64,000 bases of DNA, taken from contig NZ_JBIBGL010000006.1 of the NCBI RefSeq assembly GCF_042956465.1, positions 372,001 through 436,000 of the forward strand, written 5' to 3'. Shown one piece after another: positions 60,236 through 64,000 of this stretch. Both the position numbers and the translations under genes were made by a program. The notes under the pieces were generated by a model. It was not told the DNA's origin. It saw only the letters and a program-made list of their open reading frames with translations, and made no database searches. Numbering within the stretch: position 1 is the first letter of the stretch; every line of letters starts with the position of its first letter. Origin of the DNA: Embleya sp042956465. GTDB lineage: Bacteria > Actinomycetota > Actinomycetes > Streptomycetales > Streptomycetaceae.

Positions 60236-61390
60236 TTCGGGTGCGTGCGATCGGGTGACGGGCTCGGTGGTGCGGCTCAGGGTGAACGCATGCGGCGCGG
60301 CCGCGTTGGTGACGACCGGACGGGTGTGCCCGCCGAGGACGGTCAGCCGGGCGTCGCCGGCCAGGGCGGCCACGGCGTCGCCGGCCATGGTCCGGGCGAG
60401 GGCCGCGCCGGCGCAGACGAACGGGCCTGCGCCGAACGGCAGATAGGGGCGACGTGGGTCGGGATGGGCCCAGCGGTCCGGGTCGAACGCGTGCGGCCGG
60501 CTCCAGTGTCGTTCGTCGTGATGCAGCAGGTAGGGGCTGACCGACAGGATCGCGCCGGGACGCAGTGCCACACCACCGATCTCGACCGGGTGCGGGACGG
60601 GGCGGCCGACCATCCAGACGAACGGGCGATGGCGTGCGGCCTCGCGCACGATCCGATCCGTGGGCCAGGGCCACGGCGCGCCCGGCGGGTGATGCAGCCC
60701 GGCCAGCAGTACGGTCCAGGCCACGGCGTAGCCGACGTTTCCCACGATCGACCGGAACAGCAGTACGTACAGTTCGGCCACGTCGTCCTCGCTCGTCTCC
60801 GAGGGGCAGGCGTCGAGGACGGCGTCGAGCAGATCGCGCGGCCCGCCGGGGTCGCCACCCTGTGCCCGGCGTTGCCCGATGTGCCGGATCAGCGCGGCGA
60901 AGAGCCTGGCGCGCAGGATCTCCGCGCGGGCCCGCTCCCGCATCAGGGGCGAGCGGATCAGCAGGCCGGCGCCCACGGAGCGGGCGAGCAGGCGCCGCAG
61001 ATCGGGCGCCGCGGCGGGGTGGAGCAGCAGGTCGGCCGTGCACTCGTGGAGCAATGCGGTGCCGGCTTCGGGCCAGCTCGTGGCCGCGGGCAGTCGCGGC
61101 ACCGCTTCGGCGAGGTTCTCGCGATACTCGGGTAATCGCGCCCGGACGAGGTTCCGCACGGCGTGACCGACGGCGAGCTGAGCCGATCGTGAGGGCAGCA
61201 GGTCACCGTAGAAGGTGGACAGGCCGGCGTTGAACTCGGGATCGCGCAACACCGTGAGCGCCAGGTCCGTCTCGCCCACGCACCAGCCGCCCCAGGGGAG
61301 TCGGAAGACGCCGGTGGTGCGACGGCGGGACAGATCGTCGAGAAACCCCAGCGGATCGCGGTGGAACCGACGCAGATCTGCCCTGGCCAT
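60227..61390 (-). CDS. Cytochrome P450, coupled to a small peptide gene
   Basis: The 387-aa bacterial class I P450 has the heme motif FGAGPFVCAG with Cys326, and ExxR as E250-A-A-R253 in the K helix. The I helix (about 212-230, FRSIVGNVGYAVAWTVLLAG) lacks the usual acid-alcohol pair, so O2 activation may differ, as seen in some crosslinking and peptide-modifying P450s. ATG 61390 has GGAGG upstream and homology starts right there. The stop overlaps the Shine-Dalgarno of the 23-aa ORF. No ferredoxin or reductase gene adjoins it, so electron donors must come from elsewhere. The 278-nt gap to the PucR gene (61391-61668) holds its promoter. Confidence 0.9.
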   Translation of the reverse strand: MARADLRRFHRDPLGFLDDLSRRRTTGVFRLPWGGWCVGETDLALTVLRDPEFNAGLSTFYGDLLPSRSAQLAVGHAVRNLVRARLPEYRENLAEAVPRLPAATSWPEAGTALLHECTADLLLHPAAAPDLRRLLARSVGAGLLIRSPLMRERARAEILRARLFAALIRHIGQRRAQGGDPGGPRDLLDAVLDACPSETSEDDVAELYVLLFRSIVGNVGYAVAWTVLLAGLHHPPGAPWPWPTDRIVREAARHRPFVWMVGRPVPHPVEIGGVALRPGAILSVSPYLLHHDERHWSRPHAFDPDRWAHPDPRRPYLPFGAGPFVCAGAALARTMAGDAVAALAGDARLTVLGGHTRPVVTNAAAPHAFTLSRTTEPVTRSHAPERR

Positions 61391-61668
61391 CGAGTGGTCT
61401 CCCCCTCCGACACCGGTCGGGTGCGGGAGCACGTGCCCCCACGGAACACGGACAGCGACCTCAGGTCAGTATCGTGTGACCGCAATGCCCGTGCAAGGCA
61501 TCGACCCCGGGCAATCCCCGCGCCGGGCAGGCGAGTTCGCGGGCCGGTCGGTTTCCGGCCAGTGGCCGGCCGGGTGTCGCCGGGGCCCGCCGATCAGGCT
61601 CCGGGACCGCTTCGTCGCCTCGGCGGTCGAGGCGGTGCGTGCCCGGGGCGGTGCGGCCGGGACGCCCG

Positions 61669-63099
61669 CTACATCAGGTGGGCCCGGCAGGCCAGCTGTA
61701 CCGCGAGGCGTTGTTGAGGGTCCTCCAGGTCCGCGCCGATCAGCTCGCCCACCTTGCGCACGCGCTTGGTGACCGCGTTGCGGTGCAGGTGGAGTTCCTC
61801 GGCCGCCCGGGCCGGCGAGCCCTGATGGTCGAGGTAGGCCTGCAGTGTGCGCAGCAGCGGGACCGCGCGCTGCGGGCCCAACGCCAGGACCGGAGCCAGG
61901 AGTTCGCGTACCGCCTCGCGGGCCGCATCGGAGGAGTACCAGTCCAGGAGCATGCGGTCCAGGCCCGCCGCGTCGTGGGCGGCGACCGGGCCGAAACCGC
62001 CGCCCGAGCGGGACAGGGCGGTGTGCGCCTCGCGCGCGGACGTGCGCAGCCCGAGCACGCCCCGATGGGCCGCGCCCACGCCGCAGCGCAGATCCGCATC
62101 GGGGCTGCGCTCGCGCAGCGCGGTCAGGAGCCGAGCGGCGTCGGCCAGGGTCGCGCGCATGCCGTCCCGGCCCGGGTCGGTGGGTTGCGAGCGGGCCAGG
62201 ATCAGCGCCTCGTCGACGCGCGCGGCGTTCCAGGCGACCACGCCGGCGGAGCGCAGCAGGCGCAGCGCGAGCGGCCCGGCGGTCTCCAGCAGGCGGTAGC
62301 GGTCGGTGCCGGCCAGCGCGATCGGCTCCACCCGCAGGACCAGGTGCCAGCCGTCGACGGGCAGCCCCAGGGCCCGGCCGCGGCTGCCCAGACGCAGCGC
62401 CTGGGCCTCGGGCACGGCCAGCAGCTCGGCCAGCAACTGACCGCGCGAGCGCACCGGGACGTCGTCGGCCGGTCCCGCCGCCGCGGCCAGGGCGCCGAGG
62501 GCGAGCACCGCCCGCACGGCCTGTCCGCTCGGCCCCGGCCGCTCCGGAGCACTGAGCCAGGTGTCGCCGTCGGGCCCGCGCGCGGACGCGCCCGCCTCGC
62601 CCGGCTCCGGCGCGCGCAGCTCGACGGGGATGCCCAGGACCCGGGACGCGGCCCGGGCCACCCGCTCGGGGTCGCCCGCGACGGACGGCATCTCGCGGGC
62701 CGCGGCATCCACCCGGGCGAGGGCGTCGGCCGCACCGCCGCGGACCGCCCGGTCGACCGCCAGGATCAGCGCGGCGAGGTCGCCCTCGGCGTGCAGGATC
62801 GCCACCCCGCCCCGATCGGCCAGCTCCCGCGCGGTGGCCGGGACGGGGGCGTCCGACGGGACCGCGGTCAGCACCAGGCCCGCCGCGCCGGCTGCCGCGA
62901 GATCGCGCACCGCCACGTCGAGCCGATAACCGCTCAGCGGGGTCGCCAACACGAGCAGGCACCCGGCGGGCGCATGGGCCAGGCGGTCCGCGCGCGTCTC
63001 CAGTCGCACGCCGGTCAGCGGGACGGCATCCGTGGGGCCGGCCACGACGACGAGCCCGTCGAGGCCCGGGCCGGTGAGCAGCTCGGCGAGTACGATCAC
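61669..63099 (-). CDS. PucR/CdaR-family transcriptional regulator
   Basis: The 476-aa regulator has an N-terminal PucR-like sensory domain (about 1-115; LTGVRLETRADRLAHAPAGCLLVL), a middle region (130-340) related to GGDEF-like PucR domains, and a C-terminal helix-turn-helix (GSPARAAEELHLHRNAVTKRVRKVGELIGADLEDPQQRLAVQLACRAHL, about 425-475). Such regulators control purine, ureide or amino-acid use. GTG 63099 is chosen as the start where homology begins. It diverges, 88 nt away, from the DUF917 gene at 63188, which it probably activates. Confidence 0.88.
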   Translation of the reverse strand: MIVLAELLTGPGLDGLVVVAGPTDAVPLTGVRLETRADRLAHAPAGCLLVLATPLSGYRLDVAVRDLAAAGAAGLVLTAVPSDAPVPATARELADRGGVAILHAEGDLAALILAVDRAVRGGAADALARVDAAAREMPSVAGDPERVARAASRVLGIPVELRAPEPGEAGASARGPDGDTWLSAPERPGPSGQAVRAVLALGALAAAAGPADDVPVRSRGQLLAELLAVPEAQALRLGSRGRALGLPVDGWHLVLRVEPIALAGTDRYRLLETAGPLALRLLRSAGVVAWNAARVDEALILARSQPTDPGRDGMRATLADAARLLTALRERSPDADLRCGVGAAHRGVLGLRTSAREAHTALSRSGGGFGPVAAHDAAGLDRMLLDWYSSDAAREAVRELLAPVLALGPQRAVPLLRTLQAYLDHQGSPARAAEELHLHRNAVTKRVRKVGELIGADLEDPQQRLAVQLACRAHLM

Positions 63100-63187
63100 G
63101 CCGCCCAGTGTGCCGGCCGCACATGTTCGACTCGATCGGGTGCGCGTGGCACACGTACGATCCGCCGCCTGTTCGTACCGTTGACCC

Positions 63188-64000
63188 ATGGAACTCGACG
63201 CCGGACTGCTTCCGGACTTCGCACGCGGCTGCGCCGTCCTGGGTTCGGGCGGCGGCGGAGCCACGTCGGTCACTCTCGCGGGCGCCCGACAGGCCATCCT
63301 CGAACACGGGCCGGTCCGGGTCCTGCACGCCCGCGAGTTGCCCCCGGACGCGACCGTCATGACCGTCGGCACCGTCGGCTCGTCCCCGGTGATGGGCGAG
63401 CGCATCGGCGGCGTCGCCGATGCGTGCCGGATGCGGGACCGGGTCGAGCAGGTCCGGGGCCGGCCACCGGTCGCCCTGCTGTCCAGCGAGATCGGCGGAT
63501 CCAACGGCTGCGTGGCGGTCACCTGGGCCGCGCGGTTGGGCCTGCCGCTGCTGGACGCGGACAGCATGGGCCGGGCCTTCCCCCGGATGGACCAGAACGT
63601 GCTCGAACTCGCCGGCATCCGCGCCACCCCCGCGGTGCTCGCCGACGAACGCGGCCGCACCGTGGTGGTCGACCACGCGGACGGGCCCTGGCTGGAGCGG
63701 GTGGTCCGGGCCGGCCTGGACGCCTTCGGCGGCCAGGCCGCCTGCTCGGACTATCCGGTGACGGCCGAGCAAGTCGCCCGCCACGCCGTGCCCGGGTCGA
63801 TCCGCCGGGCCCTCGCGGTGGGTTCGGCACTTGCCGCCGGTGTCCCCGAGGACCCCTCCCCGGTGGCCCGGCGCGTCGTCACCGGCAAGATCGCCGCGAT
63901 CGAGTGGGTCTCGGATCCGACCACCGGAATCCTGGTCGAGGGCCTGGGCCCGGACGCGGGCCGGCTGCTGCGGGTCGAGGCGCAGTCGGAGTATCTGGCC
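63188..64000 (+). CDS. DUF917 family protein (S-methyl-thiohydantoin desulfurase/hydantoinase-related), runs off the window
   Basis: The frame from ATG 63188 is open to the last base, giving at least 271 residues of an expected 350-370. The family hallmark LGSGGGGATSVT lies near residue 18-28, then ATVMTVGTVGSSPVMGERI, SSEIGGSNGCVAVTWAARLGLPLLDADSMGRAFPRMDQ (about 99-138) and VVTGKIAAIEWV. DUF917 proteins include subunits of hydantoin-degrading enzymes and a thiohydantoin desulfurase. Adjacent, divergent PucR regulators are common for this family. A permease or amidohydrolase may lie beyond the window. The N-terminal start is clear; no strong RBS is visible, so it may be leaderless. Confidence 0.85.
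   Translation, partial: MELDAGLLPDFARGCAVLGSGGGGATSVTLAGARQAILEHGPVRVLHARELPPDATVMTVGTVGSSPVMGERIGGVADACRMRDRVEQVRGRPPVALLSSEIGGSNGCVAVTWAARLGLPLLDADSMGRAFPRMDQNVLELAGIRATPAVLADERGRTVVVDHADGPWLERVVRAGLDAFGGQAACSDYPVTAEQVARHAVPGSIRRALAVGSALAAGVPEDPSPVARRVVTGKIAAIEWVSDPTTGILVEGLGPDAGRLLRVEAQSEYLA

Noticed and set aside
1..64000. tRNA, rRNA, CRISPR arrays, IS elements, integrase or attachment sites
   Set aside because: No tRNA cloverleaf or T-arm motif, regular repeat-spacer array, transposase domain or integrase was found by eye on either strand. A tRNAscan or ISfinder search would be needed to exclude weak cases.

Overview
The window is very GC-rich actinobacterial chromosome, most likely from a Streptomyces-like member of the Streptomycetales. 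The reasons are strong third-position GC bias, GTG starts, leaderless promoters with TAGGGT -10 boxes a few bases before the start codon, Sec, Tat and lipoprotein exported proteins, and family content (ECF41 sigma factor, nSTAND1/WD40 remnant, S37, S8 and M14 peptidases, PucR regulator). No rRNA, tRNA, CRISPR, IS element or phage gene was seen. The mix looks like accessory or arm-type chromosome. Genus cannot be fixed from sequence alone.

Layout. 1-1035: the 3' end of a polyketide-synthase-type dehydratase gene. 1316-7351: a TetR regulator, a stand-alone DUF2156 (MprF C-terminal-like) protein, a two-gene ABC exporter and a DUF1838 protein. 6811-8486: an ECF41 module, with an ECF41-type promoter, an AhpD-like carboxymuconolactone decarboxylase and the SigJ-like sigma factor with its DGGGR and NPDKL motifs. 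8791-12293 (minus): an operon of a divergent argininosuccinate synthase homologue, a GCS2/EgtA-like ligase and a nitrilase. 12787-15892: a dimethylformamidase-large-subunit-like protein, a possible micro-ORF and a GT4 glycosyltransferase. 15978-20337 (minus): an NCS1 permease, an amidohydrolase and a C45 acyltransferase/amidase joined by 4-nt overlaps. They diverge from a TetR gene (20433) across two tandem ATTGG-N8-CCAAT operators. 21610-30645: a secreted hydrolase, a Gly-rich membrane protein, an unknown protein, two decayed genes, a divergent EamA/LysR pair and an orphan SUKH protein. 31063-40788: an oligopeptide-type lipoprotein preceded by an ATGA-coupled micro-ORF, a broken ECF41-type sigma gene that keeps an intact-looking promoter, a DHA2 exporter, a secreted repeat protein, a methyltransferase, a Tat-exported PhoX/DUF839 protein and an S37 peptidase.

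40893-57822 is the most unusual part. Nine genes encode a lipase-like alpha/beta hydrolase, a CHAT-fold protein without its catalytic dyad, an intact CHAT protease, a C25/caspase-like protease, an LGFP-subtilisin, a membrane protein, a DUF2278 plus lamin-tail protein, and two very large beta-rich proteins of 939 and 1304 aa. None has an obvious signal peptide, and I know of no described system with this composition. It may be a protease-centred conflict, toxin or self-processing locus.

58130-64000: an M14 carboxypeptidase with a P domain; a compact operon of a cytochrome P450 and a 23-residue peptide that has a near-perfect Shine-Dalgarno and its own terminator, a strong candidate for a P450-modified RiPP; and a PucR regulator divergent from a DUF917 gene that runs off the window.
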